A stretch of DNA of 33,293 nucleotides from Clostridia bacterium (GCA_900764045.1 CAAFMN010000103.1:1-33293); one strand, 5' to 3'. Shown: positions 1-7,927, numbered from the stretch's first letter. The notes: generated from the sequence alone by a model not told the origin. Program-made: numbers and translations.

Positions 1-95
1 AGATTTGCGTGTTTATCGAATATCATCAAACTACTTTTTCCTTTTAGATACCCCATAAAACTTGATAATTTGTGTCGATTCTCATAATTGATCTC
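1..95 (-). pseudogene. IS200/IS605-family TnpA transposase fragment, cut by window edge
   Basis: Reading the minus strand from about position 65 to the window edge gives SSFMGYLKGKSSLMIFDKHA, which I recognise as the well-conserved central part of the small Y1 (HUH) transposases of IS200-type elements. The N-terminal half, with the HUH motif, should lie to the right but is absent: the same frame meets a stop at 96-98. A possible ribosome site (minus strand, 92-97) and ATG (83-85) sit just upstream, but that ATG opens a different frame that stops after about 13 codons. The copy is therefore internally deleted or frameshifted. The catalytic tyrosine region would lie beyond the window. The family call rests on remembered sequence. 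Confidence 0.75.
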
Positions 96-129
96 CTATG
101 TTTTTGCTTGTGGTTGGCAGACCTCTTGT

Positions 130-135
130 ATTATA
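130..135 (-). promoter_or_regulatory. Possible -10 box of the IS200-like remnant
   Basis: The minus strand carries TATAAT about 45 bases upstream of the fragment's ATG and ribosome site. I see no convincing -35 at 16-18 bp. It could be the original transposase promoter kept after the coding region was damaged. Confidence 0.3.
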
Positions 136-176
136 CCATAGGAGTTCTTTTTACTCATCGGCAAAAGCCTTTTTGG

Positions 177-199
177 AACCACCTGCTTAGCAGGTGGTT
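177..199. repeat. Perfect 10 bp hairpin, candidate IS200-type end structure
   Basis: Arms AACCACCTGC and GCAGGTGGTT are separated by TTA. IS200/IS605 elements use sub-terminal hairpins for single-strand transposition, and this one lies about 90 bases upstream of the TnpA fragment, where the element's end would be expected. It could instead work as a terminator, since a short T-rich stretch follows on the plus strand. Confidence 0.5.
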
Positions 200-217
200 T
201 TCCTTATACCAAAAATA

Positions 218-247
218 GAGCCGGACGCATTTTACCTCGTCCGGCTC
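218..247 (-). terminator. Intrinsic terminator of the GH106-like gene
   Basis: Ten-bp perfect stem GAGCCGGACG/CGTCCGGCTC with a 10-nt loop, followed on the minus strand by a run containing TATTTTT. It begins 11 bases after the stop codon of the glycoside hydrolase. Confidence 0.8.
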
Positions 248-258
248 CATTTTCACTC

Positions 259-3200
259 TTATTTTTTCTCCAGATACAGCACCGGTGCGCTCAAAACGCC
301 TGTCCGTCGCAGCTGGTATTCATAGCTCCAGCTCTCTCCGGCTGACCTCCACGCCATCGGTCCGAACCAGGTTACCTTCTCGTCACACAGATGTACCGCA
401 CCGAAACTGTTGACTCTGTTGCCATACGCCGTAATATCCAGCGAATGTGTTCCTTCAAGCTTACCCAGCGACAGCTTGTATGGCGCAAACGCCAACTTTC
501 CGGCCGGATGCCCGTCCACCTCGACACTTAAGAGCGGATTCCGGTATTTGGACACCTGCAGCAGACACTCTTCCCCGTTGCCGGATACTTCTGTATGGTA
601 TGTCACATTGCCTCCGTAGAAGGGCAGCCCCTGCACCGTCCAGTCTCCAAAGTAGAGTTCGCGTACCGGCTCCGTGACCGTAGCATGATCTCCAGCCACC
701 TGCACGCCAAAGTCTCCCAGGATATAGCACCACTCCACATTGGTCTCCGTCTTATACGGCATCTCGATCTGTAGGATGTTTTCTCCCTTGCGAATGGTTC
801 CCAGAGGCACTGTCTGAATCGACGCGTCTGTGTAATAGCCCACCGGGGTATTGTCAATCTCTTCTCCGTTCCAGGCAATCGTGCAGTCTTCCGGCTTCTC
901 GACGGCAAGATACGCATTCGGCACCTCAACCGCACTGTCCACCGTATACCGAAGACTCAATGTATGCTGCGCCTTTTCCTTGGCTCTCGTCCAGGGCTGC
1001 GCGAATGCTTCCATTTTCAGCGGGAATCCCAGTCTCTGCCGCAAAATGTTATCAATCCGCAGTACTTCTTCCTTTTCGGCCCACTCCTCACCATCCAGAG
1101 AAGCCTCCGCCATATCCAACAGCAGCACATTGGGCTCGGACAACGTTATCGGCATCCTTCCCCATGGCTTCTGCACCCGGATATACTGCGGCTCCCGGGC
1201 CATCTCCTGTCCGGAGGACACTTTGCCTGGCGTCAAACGGAGAAGCAGGCTGTCATGATCGCTCATCTCATGGACAAGTACGGTATATCCGTCCTGAATC
1301 TCAGCATTCAGCGGATGATGTGTCCCATGCAGCGTATCATACTCTTCCACCGCATACTCTCCCTTCAAACGGATCGTCAGGCGGCGTGTCTGCGGCACAT
1401 CGATATTGTCCTCCCGCAGTCCCTGCGCGATAAAGAGCCATTTGCCATCTGCGTCATCTCTCATCTGATACAGATATCGATCTGCCATCCGTCCGTCCGC
1501 GGTATGAATGCTGATCTGCCGCACATCCTCCATCGCTTCGAGAAGTTCCGTATGGCTGAACCGGATCATTTCGCACTCTGCCGCGAATTCTCTCACTTCC
1601 TCGGACGGTTCCGCATCCACATACTTGGCAGGCGCTCCCATAAACACTACCTTACCGCCTGCCTTACGGAAAGCCTTCAGCCTCTCCAGCGTGCTGCGCC
1701 GCATAGTCAGGCATCCCGGCACCAGTACGGTGTCATAGACCATCTCACCTACCTGGAATCGGTCTCCCACCTGTCCATGGTTTAACTCCGGCAGCAGGGA
1801 CTCTGCGATAAAATCAAAATCCAGCTGAGACAGCAGCAGCCAATGCACCGTCTCATCAAACTGTTCTTCCAGCTGCTCTCTGGCCGCTGCCGTCTGCTCC
1901 TGCGGCCCCCACAGGAGCCACATGCTCTCCACCGGATGGATGACACCGATATGGACTTCCGGTTTGCCACTGCGCAGCGCAGTGTTGACTCTTGCGAAAT
2001 GATCCTCAATATACGGATACTCCTTGTACCATGGCGACTGATAGAAGATCGACGCCGGGTAATCCCGCTTTGCTTCTCCCGCCATGCTGGCCCAGGCCAG
2101 GTGATGTACGCGGAGCGTTACACCGAGAGCCGCCTGCCAGTCCCCCTGCAATTTGTGGCCCCGGAAGTCAAAATCCCAGTTGGTCACACCGTACAGCTCG
2201 CTTGTTATCCCTTTCCGACCATACTGATGCCCCGCGCTCTGCGCCTGTTTGGCTGTGGAATACTCCCGCTTATCGCTCAGCATGTCGATGCCTGGCTGCT
2301 GAAAGCTCCTATAGGACCGCATTGCCTCGCCCAGGGCTCCCGTCTGGGATCCCAGCGTTCCTTCCGCCATCATATGCCCCGTAAGCATAATCCCATGTTC
2401 TTCACACCATTTACCCAACGTATCCGCAAAAGCCTCCGCGAAGCGCTGCGCAATGTGGTCATGGAAAAGATACCGCGCCTTGGACACCTGTCCGTCCGGC
2501 TTTTCCCAGAACACTTCCGGCAGTGTATCTAAGAACTCCGTCCCATACTGTTTTCTGTAGCTTTCCTCAAAGTCGTCAGTAAACGGCAGGATACAGTACT
2601 TCTTTTCTTCCGCGAATCCCAGAGAGGTCTTATGCGCAAACTGCGGCTCATCGGTAAAGATTGCCGGAACCGTCTTGCCGAATTCCTCTCCGACCGCACG
2701 GTAATAGGCTTCATGTGTCTCTTCAATAAAGCGTTCTACTGCCTTGGGGTTCAATGTGTCCAAATAGGCCTGATCGTTAAACCATCCGCTGTCCGGCGCA
2801 ATCTCTTCATAGACATACCAGATCTGTCCTCCGCAAGGGATCTCCTCCCCCTCACTCAGCCTTTTATAAGACTTCAGCACTCCGTCCTGAATCTGAACCT
2901 GATACCTCGCCAGCAGCTTTCCATTGCCCTGCTGCGCCAGATGGCGCATGCTGGAGCCATGCGTCTGATGGCTCGGCGGCATCTCTTCCTGCTTCCATGG
3001 GCAGAATACCAGATACCGTGCCCGGTACTGCCGGTCCTTGGTCACAAGCCCGCCCGCGGCGCCGGAGGGCCACCGGTCCTCATCGTACAGCCAGGCGTAC
3101 ATCTTCTCCTGCTTGGCCTTTTCCACGCATGCCTTTACCACTTCTAGATATTCCTCGCTCATATACGGGGTATCCAGACCCGTCCGGCAATGCATATGAA

Positions 3201-3342
3201 ATCCGCCCAATCCCATTTCCTTAAAATATTCGATCTGGCGGGTCATCATCTCCTTGTCCAGCTTACAGTTCCACGCCCAAAAAGGCGCGCCGCGGAACTG
3301 ACTGTCCGGATTCTCAAACTGCTTCTCAAACTCCTGCTCCAT
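259..3342 (-). CDS. GH106-like glycoside hydrolase (alpha-L-rhamnosidase type)
   Basis: A 1027-residue protein with no visible signal peptide, so probably cytoplasmic. The N-terminus has the family hallmark PFWAWNCKL (residues 20-28), followed by GLGGFHMHCRTGL. Two acidic motifs suit a retaining or inverting pair: TDEP (Glu at about 232) and SELYG (Glu at about 382). The C-terminal third looks like beta-sandwich and ends in a jelly-roll-like carbohydrate-binding section. The length fits GH106 and related unclassified families. I chose the ATG at 3340-3342 because GGAGGG lies 8 bases upstream; the longer frame to 3435 has no ribosome site and runs deep into the esterase gene. The start overlaps the esterase 3' end by 17 bp, so the two are probably translationally coupled. 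Substrate specificity for rhamnose is inferred from family resemblance only. Confidence 0.75.
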   Translation of the reverse strand: MEQEFEKQFENPDSQFRGAPFWAWNCKLDKEMMTRQIEYFKEMGLGGFHMHCRTGLDTPYMSEEYLEVVKACVEKAKQEKMYAWLYDEDRWPSGAAGGLVTKDRQYRARYLVFCPWKQEEMPPSHQTHGSSMRHLAQQGNGKLLARYQVQIQDGVLKSYKRLSEGEEIPCGGQIWYVYEEIAPDSGWFNDQAYLDTLNPKAVERFIEETHEAYYRAVGEEFGKTVPAIFTDEPQFAHKTSLGFAEEKKYCILPFTDDFEESYRKQYGTEFLDTLPEVFWEKPDGQVSKARYLFHDHIAQRFAEAFADTLGKWCEEHGIMLTGHMMAEGTLGSQTGALGEAMRSYRSFQQPGIDMLSDKREYSTAKQAQSAGHQYGRKGITSELYGVTNWDFDFRGHKLQGDWQAALGVTLRVHHLAWASMAGEAKRDYPASIFYQSPWYKEYPYIEDHFARVNTALRSGKPEVHIGVIHPVESMWLLWGPQEQTAAAREQLEEQFDETVHWLLLSQLDFDFIAESLLPELNHGQVGDRFQVGEMVYDTVLVPGCLTMRRSTLERLKAFRKAGGKVVFMGAPAKYVDAEPSEEVREFAAECEMIRFSHTELLEAMEDVRQISIHTADGRMADRYLYQMRDDADGKWLFIAQGLREDNIDVPQTRRLTIRLKGEYAVEEYDTLHGTHHPLNAEIQDGYTVLVHEMSDHDSLLLRLTPGKVSSGQEMAREPQYIRVQKPWGRMPITLSEPNVLLLDMAEASLDGEEWAEKEEVLRIDNILRQRLGFPLKMEAFAQPWTRAKEKAQHTLSLRYTVDSAVEVPNAYLAVEKPEDCTIAWNGEEIDNTPVGYYTDASIQTVPLGTIRKGENILQIEMPYKTETNVEWCYILGDFGVQVAGDHATVTEPVRELYFGDWTVQGLPFYGGNVTYHTEVSGNGEECLLQVSKYRNPLLSVEVDGHPAGKLAFAPYKLSLGKLEGTHSLDITAYGNRVNSFGAVHLCDEKVTWFGPMAWRSAGESWSYEYQLRRTGVLSAPVLYLEKK

Positions 3343-4339
3343 GTTCCGTTCCCTCCATATTTTGTTCTCTCCAAAACTCGACGGCTTCATCGATCCATCC
3401 CTCGACATCGCTGCCGCGTCCTTCTCCGATTCCATGACCGCCGACCTTTCCCAGTTTCAGCTTATGGGGCACTCCGCACTTCTCCAGTGCCTCCTGCAGC
3501 ATCACACTGTGCTGATACGGCACAGCCGGATCATCCTCGCAGTGTACGCCGAAGGTTGGCGGATACCCTGCCCAAACATGCTTCTGCACAGAGTATTTAT
3601 CGGTTGCCTCACCGTCTCCCTCCATCGAATCCTTCATTCCGCCGCCGCTTCGCTGCGCAACCGGTTCCATATTGATCACGGGATACACCGGGAACAAAAC
3701 CCCCGGCTTCGGCAGGCCATAATGCGCATAGCCCACATTCTCCGTCCCCCACTCTGCTACCAAATGCCCTCCTGCCGAAAATCCGGCCACCGCATAGCCT
3801 GTGCCGACGACTCCGAAGGTATCGGCATGCGCCAACACAAAACGAATCGCCTCCGCCAGATCATCTATGGGATCCGGCAGCAGTCCCTCCCGGCCGACAC
3901 GATAGTTTAATACAAACGCTGTATACCCCAGCTGATTCAGGCGGCGCGCCGTAGTAAAGCCCTCGAACATCGAGCACACGGACGTATATCCCCCGCCTGC
4001 GCAGATCATCACGAAAGGTCTGCGCTGGGCTCCGGAATCTGCCGGAAAATAAAACAGCTTGGTGTTCTGTTTGTCCGGATCCTTGTCCCGTTCCTCCTGG
4101 CTCCAGAAATCCCACGTCAGCGGGACTCCCTGCCGCACCTTATCCAACAGATGATTGACTCCGTCACACATAGAATCAATATTCCGATTGGGATTCTTTT
4201 TCTTTTGATCCTGCAAAGTCATTTCGTCCTGCAGCCTGCGCGGCCCATGGGAATATATAAAATACTCTGCGATTTCCCTGCACTCCGGCTGCGCGAACAA
4301 CTCGCCAAACGTCGTATGCGTGGTAAAGTACCATTCCAT
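3326..4339 (-). CDS. Alpha/beta-hydrolase esterase (acetyl-esterase-like)
   Basis: A 337-residue serine hydrolase of the esterase/lipase and BD-FAE type. AGGGY at residues 114-118 is the HGGG-like oxyanion loop, GFSAG at 186-190 carries the nucleophile Ser188, and the likely triad partners are Asp269 or Asp270 (CEDDPAVP) and His302 (GGHGIG). There is no signal peptide, so it probably acts on imported oligosaccharides. The start is supported by a GGGGGGA ribosome site 6 bases upstream. It lies directly upstream of the GH106-like gene and overlaps it, which suggests removal of acetyl or acyl groups from the same glycan before or alongside glycoside cleavage. The exact ester substrate cannot be read from sequence. 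Confidence 0.8.
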   Translation of the reverse strand: MEWYFTTHTTFGELFAQPECREIAEYFIYSHGPRRLQDEMTLQDQKKKNPNRNIDSMCDGVNHLLDKVRQGVPLTWDFWSQEERDKDPDKQNTKLFYFPADSGAQRRPFVMICAGGGYTSVCSMFEGFTTARRLNQLGYTAFVLNYRVGREGLLPDPIDDLAEAIRFVLAHADTFGVVGTGYAVAGFSAGGHLVAEWGTENVGYAHYGLPKPGVLFPVYPVINMEPVAQRSGGGMKDSMEGDGEATDKYSVQKHVWAGYPPTFGVHCEDDPAVPYQHSVMLQEALEKCGVPHKLKLGKVGGHGIGEGRGSDVEGWIDEAVEFWREQNMEGTEHGAGV

Positions 4340-4382
4340 TGATGTTCCCCCCTATATCTATAAATCGTTGTACCTCTTAAAC

Positions 4383-4411
4383 AGCATATCATATTTTGCG
4401 TAAAATTGAAA
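4383..4411 (-). promoter_or_regulatory. Candidate promoter of the esterase-GH106 pair
   Basis: On the minus strand TTTCAA is followed after 17 bp by TATGCT, and the -10 is preceded by TG one base away (extended -10). It lies about 45 bases before the esterase ATG. The -35 is weak. Confidence 0.4.
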
Positions 4412-4448
4412 TAAGGATTTTTATTATTTTCCTTATCTGAGTCATACA

Positions 4449-4492
4449 AAAAGGAACTCTGCGGTTCATCGGGAAAACGCAGAGTTCCTTTT
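4449..4492. terminator. Strong hairpin terminator, probably bidirectional
   Basis: A 15 bp perfect stem beginning AAAAGGAACTCTGCG with a 14-nt loop. The A- and T-runs at both outer edges let it work on either strand. On the minus strand it closes the GH3 remnant transcript. Confidence 0.75.
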
Positions 4493-4502
4493 CATAGTTC
4501 TC

Positions 4503-4823
4503 TCATCCTGTTATCATTTTCCATATACCACGCAAGTAATGCCCATTGGCCATTTCCAGCATGCCCGGCTGCACACCGCCCTTCATGCCTCCGGAGATCT
4601 GCATGCTGCGGATCAGCGCGCCTGCCGAAGAATTGATCAGCATGCGGAACTGCGGCGCTTCAACATAAAGCCGTACAATCTCCTTACCCACGTATTGTCC
4701 GATATTTTTCACTGTGACAGAAACCATGTCACCGGAAACTGTCAGGTCTGAATAAGCAAAACGAATATAGCTTAGTTCATAATCAAAAGGCCAGCTCTCA
4801 GCCACTTCTCCTGTGTATTTCAA
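4503..4823 (-). pseudogene. Remnant of a GH3 beta-glucosidase (C-terminal part only)
   Basis: The 106-residue frame begins with a fragment resembling the end of the GH3 C-terminal domain (PFDYELSYIRF, compare PFGYGLSYTTF) and runs into the fibronectin-III-like domain (FAYSDLTVSGD, then VSVTVKN and GKEIVRLYVEAP). After residue 56 the domain breaks off and jumps to a short tail (ISGGM, then GHYLRGIW) of the kind seen at the far C-terminus of some clostridial GH3 enzymes. The entire catalytic TIM barrel, several hundred residues, is missing, and I see no good ribosome site. This looks like a decayed gene with both 5' truncation and an internal deletion. It adds to the impression of a former glycan-use locus with the neighbouring esterase and GH106-like genes. 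Confidence 0.8.
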
Positions 4824-4855
4824 AAGTACACATTTTAGTTATACTTTCTTTTTCA

Positions 4856-4912
4856 AATCAAAAACAGCACATAATTTTAGGGGGAGGGTAAAATTATGTG
4901 CTGTTTTTGATT
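4856..4912. repeat. Perfect 24 bp inverted repeat with G-rich loop
   Basis: Two exactly complementary 24-nt arms (4856-4879 and 4889-4912) flank the 9-nt loop GGGGGAGGG. The arms contain an A5 run and its T5 partner next to CAGC/GCTG, so the structure can terminate transcription in both directions. It lies 13 bp past the lipoprotein stop codon at 4926-4928. The arm length is unusual for an ordinary terminator. Confidence 0.85.
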
Positions 4913-4925
4913 CTATCTACTATAC

Positions 4926-6098
4926 TCAGTCCATCTTTTCAATATATCCGCTGATGGCTTCTCCATACATGTTATCGTCCGTGACCGACTGGTACCGCTG
5001 TCCATCATAGACATCCGTAAATCCGTTGGTCGCGCGGTATATTTCATTGGTCTCTGTATCGTATACCCGTTCATAGCCCAGTATAGCGTCACTCTGCTTC
5101 TGGCTCATGATGTCCCAACTTCTGTTGCGCTTCTCCCAGGAATCCATGAGTCCGTCCATCGTCTCATTAAAATTCTGACTGATCTGTCTCGATAACGCAA
5201 GCTGATCATCACTGGCCTGAAGAGTCGCGTTGATAAAGCTCTGGGAAAACTGCAGACTGTTCAGGCACTGACTCAATACATCGGCCCACTCAATCAGAGT
5301 GTCCTTCGCCGCGGTAATCCCTATCACATCGTATGCCATATAATAGCCGCCGTCCACGGTTTGCAGCTGATAATCGATGAGTGTTCCGTCCGAAATCGCA
5401 AAGCTGCCGAAATCAACAATACTCGCGGTAAATAACCCTTCCGCCTCTCCCGCAGGGTCGCTGAAGGTCGCGCGCAGGATCTCATCGCCCAGCGCAAACA
5501 CACCGTATCCATTGGTCGCTTCAAATCGCTCCGTTACCGTAAAATCGGGATACATAATCTTATAAAAGCCTTCCGTTGACGGATCTTCCAGTACCGGCGC
5601 CTGCGCGAACAACGCGACCGTGGTATCTCCGTTGTTGTACAGTGTCTGCCACGCGTCTTTCCCTTCCTGACAATGCAGCAGCGGCTCCATTTTCAGGACG
5701 ACAAACATGGTATTGCGTGTATCATTGGGGTCGGTCACACCAATATATGTATTGATATAGGCTCCGCCAGTCGTTACGTTCCACCCTTGTGGGATCATCA
5801 TGCTGAAATCCGCCGTCTCGTATTTTTCAAGCTGAACCGCTTTGGCCGCTGTCTGTGTTATCTTAATACCCTTTTCCGGATCCTCCTCCGGCTCACCGCT
5901 CTCCTCCGGAAGGCTGCTGTCCTCCGTGCTGACAGCGTCCGCCTGGCTGTTCTCCTTGCTGCTGTCAGGCACACTGCTGTTATTGGTACTGCTGTTTCCC
6001 GTATCAACTTTGGCGCTGCTGCATGCCGCAAACGAGAGCAGCAGAATCGCCGCCATCAGAACCGCTGCCAATGATCTTTTTCTGATATTCATAAACAT
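4926..6098 (-). CDS. Uncharacterised lipoprotein with acidic Ser-rich linker
   Basis: I do not recognise a named family. The 390-residue protein starts with a basic n-region (NIRKR), a hydrophobic core and the lipobox FAAC with Cys26, indicating lipid anchoring on the outer face of the membrane. Residues about 27-80 are a low-complexity Ser/Asp/Glu linker that would span the wall. The globular part starts near KYETADFSMMIPQGW, a pattern seen in several secreted Firmicute proteins of unknown role, and ends with a YERVYDTETNEIYRA segment typical of other clostridial lipoproteins. The ATG at 6096-6098 is preferred: an AGGAG lies 14 bases upstream and it starts just before the signal peptide, while the longer frame to 6251 runs through the promoter. 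A second ATG, two codons later, is possible. Confidence 0.75.
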   Translation of the reverse strand: MFMNIRKRSLAAVLMAAILLLSFAACSSAKVDTGNSSTNNSSVPDSSKENSQADAVSTEDSSLPEESGEPEEDPEKGIKITQTAAKAVQLEKYETADFSMMIPQGWNVTTGGAYINTYIGVTDPNDTRNTMFVVLKMEPLLHCQEGKDAWQTLYNNGDTTVALFAQAPVLEDPSTEGFYKIMYPDFTVTERFEATNGYGVFALGDEILRATFSDPAGEAEGLFTASIVDFGSFAISDGTLIDYQLQTVDGGYYMAYDVIGITAAKDTLIEWADVLSQCLNSLQFSQSFINATLQASDDQLALSRQISQNFNETMDGLMDSWEKRNRSWDIMSQKQSDAILGYERVYDTETNEIYRATNGFTDVYDGQRYQSVTDDNMYGEAISGYIEKMD

Positions 6099-6135
6099 CT
6101 CACTCTCTTTCTCTCCTGGTGTAAAACACATGATA

Positions 6136-6144
6136 ATTATATCA
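6136..6144 (-). promoter_or_regulatory. Extended -10 promoter of the lipoprotein gene
   Basis: The minus strand reads TGATATAAT, a consensus extended -10, 37 bases before the lipoprotein start. No good -35 is present, as is usual for extended -10 promoters. It lies between the guaB terminator and the lipoprotein, so that gene is probably transcribed alone. Confidence 0.5.
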
Positions 6145-6226
6145 TACGCCCCCGAGGGAATCCGTACAATTTCCGAAAAGTCAATTGCCTCTTTGGAAAA
6201 CTCACCTGTCTTTGGGGACCAAAAAA

Positions 6227-6257
6227 AGAACAGTGCGACTTTGTATCGCACTGTTCT
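6227..6257 (-). terminator. Intrinsic terminator of guaB
   Basis: A 12 bp perfect stem AGAACAGTGCGA/TCGCACTGTTCT with a 7-nt loop. On the minus strand it is followed by seven or more T residues. It lies 22 bases past the guaB stop. Confidence 0.9.
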
Positions 6258-6279
6258 GTCTTGTCATCTCATGCCTATT

Positions 6280-7788
6280 TTATTTGATGTTTTTGCTATT
6301 GTCTCTCAGGATAACGTCATGTGCGCCGCCCTCAACAATACTGGTCGCGGATACCAGTGTCAGGCGTGCCTTCTCCTGCAACTCCGGAATAGTAAGCGCT
6401 CCGCAGTTGCACATGGTGGAACGCACCTTATTCAGCGTCATTATTACGTTGTCCTTAAGGCTTCCCGCATAAGGAACATAAGAGTCTACACCTTCCTCAA
6501 AGGACAACTTCTTGGCGCCGCCCATGTCGTAGCGCTGCCAATTTCTGGCGCGGTTGGAACCTTCGCCCCAATATTCCTTGACATAATTGCCGTTGATCAT
6601 CAGACGGTCGGTCGGGCTCTCGTCAAAACGGGAGAAGTAACGTCCCAGCATTACGAAGTCCGCACCCATTGCCAACGCCAGCGTAATATGGTAATCATGT
6701 ACGATACCACCATCGGAGCAAACCGGAACATATACGCCGGTTTCCTTATAATATTCGTCACGGGCCGCACACACCTCGATCAGAGCCGTTGCCTGGCCGC
6801 GTCCGATTCCCTTGGTCTCACGTGTAATACAGATCGAACCTCCGCCGATTCCTACCTTGACAAAATCCGCGCCGGCTTCTGCCAGGAAACGGAATCCGTC
6901 ACGGTCTACAACATTACCTGCGCCCACTTTGACGGTATCACCGTACTTGCCTCGGATAAAGTCCAGAGTCTGCTTCTGCCATGCGGAGAAGCCCTCGGAA
7001 GAGTCAATGCACAGAACATCCGCGCCGGCCTCTACCAGCGCCGGAACTCGTTCCGCATAATCCCGCGTATTGATACCCGCGCCTACAACATATCTCTTGT
7101 GCTGGTCCAGCAGCTCCAGCGGGTTCTCCTTATGCGAAGAATAGTCCTTACGGAATACAAAATACTTCAGGCGTTGATTCTTATCGATGATGGGCAGGGA
7201 ATTCAGCTTATGCTCCCAGATCACATCATTGGCCTCCTTGAGGCTGATGCCCTCCTGCGCGTAAACCAGCGCGTCGAACGGAGTCATCATCTCCGACACC
7301 TTGGTTGACGGATCCATACGGCTCACACGGTAGTCACGGCTTGTCAGAATACCCACCAACTTGCCCTCCGGTGTTCCATCCTCCGTTACCGCCATCGTGC
7401 TGTGGCCGGTCTTCTCCTTCAGCTCCAATACGTCGGCCAATGTCTGATCGGGACGAATATTAGAATCACTATGCACAAAACCTGCCTTATAGCTCTTAAC
7501 ATGTGCAACCATCGCTGCCTCGGACTCAATTGACTGAGAGCCGTAGATGAAAGAAATGCCGCCCTCCGTTGCCAGCGCAACAGCCATACGCTCACCAGAT
7601 ACGGACTGCATGATCGCGGACACCATAGGAATGTTCATGGTGATCGGCGACTCTTCCTGACCCTTACGGTATTTGACAACCGGTGTTTTGAGACTCACAT
7701 TCGCAGGAATGCACTTCTCCGATGAATAGCCCGGCACCAACAGATACTCGCTAAAGGTGTGAGACGGTTCACTGTAGTAATAAGCCAT
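6280..7788 (-). CDS. guaB: IMP dehydrogenase (Tritrichomonas-like subtype)
   Basis: Oxidises IMP to XMP with NAD, the committed step to guanine nucleotides, in the cytoplasm. The 502-residue protein has the split TIM barrel with two CBS domains between about residues 95 and 220. The catalytic loop reads GGGSICITR with Cys320; most bacterial enzymes read GPGSICTTR. The flap has RARNWQRY, giving the Arg419-Tyr420 dyad. CSDGGI and a C-terminal EEGVDSYVPYAG loop are intact. From memory this pattern, the length and the residue numbering (offset by one) match the T. foetus enzyme better than B. subtilis or E. coli GuaB. The ATG at 7786-7788 has AGGAGG 7 bases upstream; the longer frame to 7893 would run through the promoter and is rejected. 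Single-gene unit with its own promoter and terminator. Confidence 0.95.
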   Translation of the reverse strand: MAYYYSEPSHTFSEYLLVPGYSSEKCIPANVSLKTPVVKYRKGQEESPITMNIPMVSAIMQSVSGERMAVALATEGGISFIYGSQSIESEAAMVAHVKSYKAGFVHSDSNIRPDQTLADVLELKEKTGHSTMAVTEDGTPEGKLVGILTSRDYRVSRMDPSTKVSEMMTPFDALVYAQEGISLKEANDVIWEHKLNSLPIIDKNQRLKYFVFRKDYSSHKENPLELLDQHKRYVVGAGINTRDYAERVPALVEAGADVLCIDSSEGFSAWQKQTLDFIRGKYGDTVKVGAGNVVDRDGFRFLAEAGADFVKVGIGGGSICITRETKGIGRGQATALIEVCAARDEYYKETGVYVPVCSDGGIVHDYHITLALAMGADFVMLGRYFSRFDESPTDRLMINGNYVKEYWGEGSNRARNWQRYDMGGAKKLSFEEGVDSYVPYAGSLKDNVIMTLNKVRSTMCNCGALTIPELQEKARLTLVSATSIVEGGAHDVILRDNSKNIK

Positions 7789-7848
7789 TTCAAAATTCCT
7801 CCTGTTAGTATAATAAGAACAGAAACTAATGATCCATTGTAACTTCAA

Positions 7849-7877
7849 ATTATAGCCTAGCCAAGCCTTATTGTCAA
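7849..7877 (-). promoter_or_regulatory. Consensus sigma-A promoter of guaB
   Basis: On the minus strand a perfect TTGACA (7872-7877) and a perfect TATAAT (7849-7854) are separated by exactly 17 bp. The leader to the guaB ATG is about 55 bases, too short for a riboswitch. Such a full-consensus promoter suggests high basal expression, or a need for repression. Confidence 0.9.
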
Positions 7878-7901
7878 TATTTTTACAAAACAAAAATATT
7901 G
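7875..7901. promoter_or_regulatory. Candidate operator: 10 bp inverted repeat between guaB and pyrB promoters
   Basis: Arms CAATATTTTT and AAAAATATTG flank ACAAAAC (7885-7891). The outer TTG of each arm is the first half of the -35 element of guaB (minus) and pyrB (plus), so a dimer bound here would cover both promoters. The AT-rich core could equally act as a shared UP element for RNA polymerase. Confidence 0.5.
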
Positions 7902-7927
7902 TATTTCCAGGTCATCTGTATTATAAT
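7899..7927 (+). promoter_or_regulatory. Promoter of the pyrB operon
   Basis: TTGTAT (7899-7904), 17 bp spacer, TATAAT (7922-7927). The leader to the pyrB ATG is only about 27 bases, which leaves no room for a PyrR-type attenuator. Confidence 0.75.

Noticed and set aside
3343..3435. Longer N-terminus of the GH106-like protein
   Set aside because: The extra 31 codons overlap the esterase, have no ribosome site and show no family similarity, while GGAGGG precedes the ATG at 3342.
5842..7308. 488-codon plus-strand open frame
   Set aside because: Lies opposite the lipoprotein and guaB, lacks a ribosome site and gives no recognisable protein; guaB conservation explains the region.
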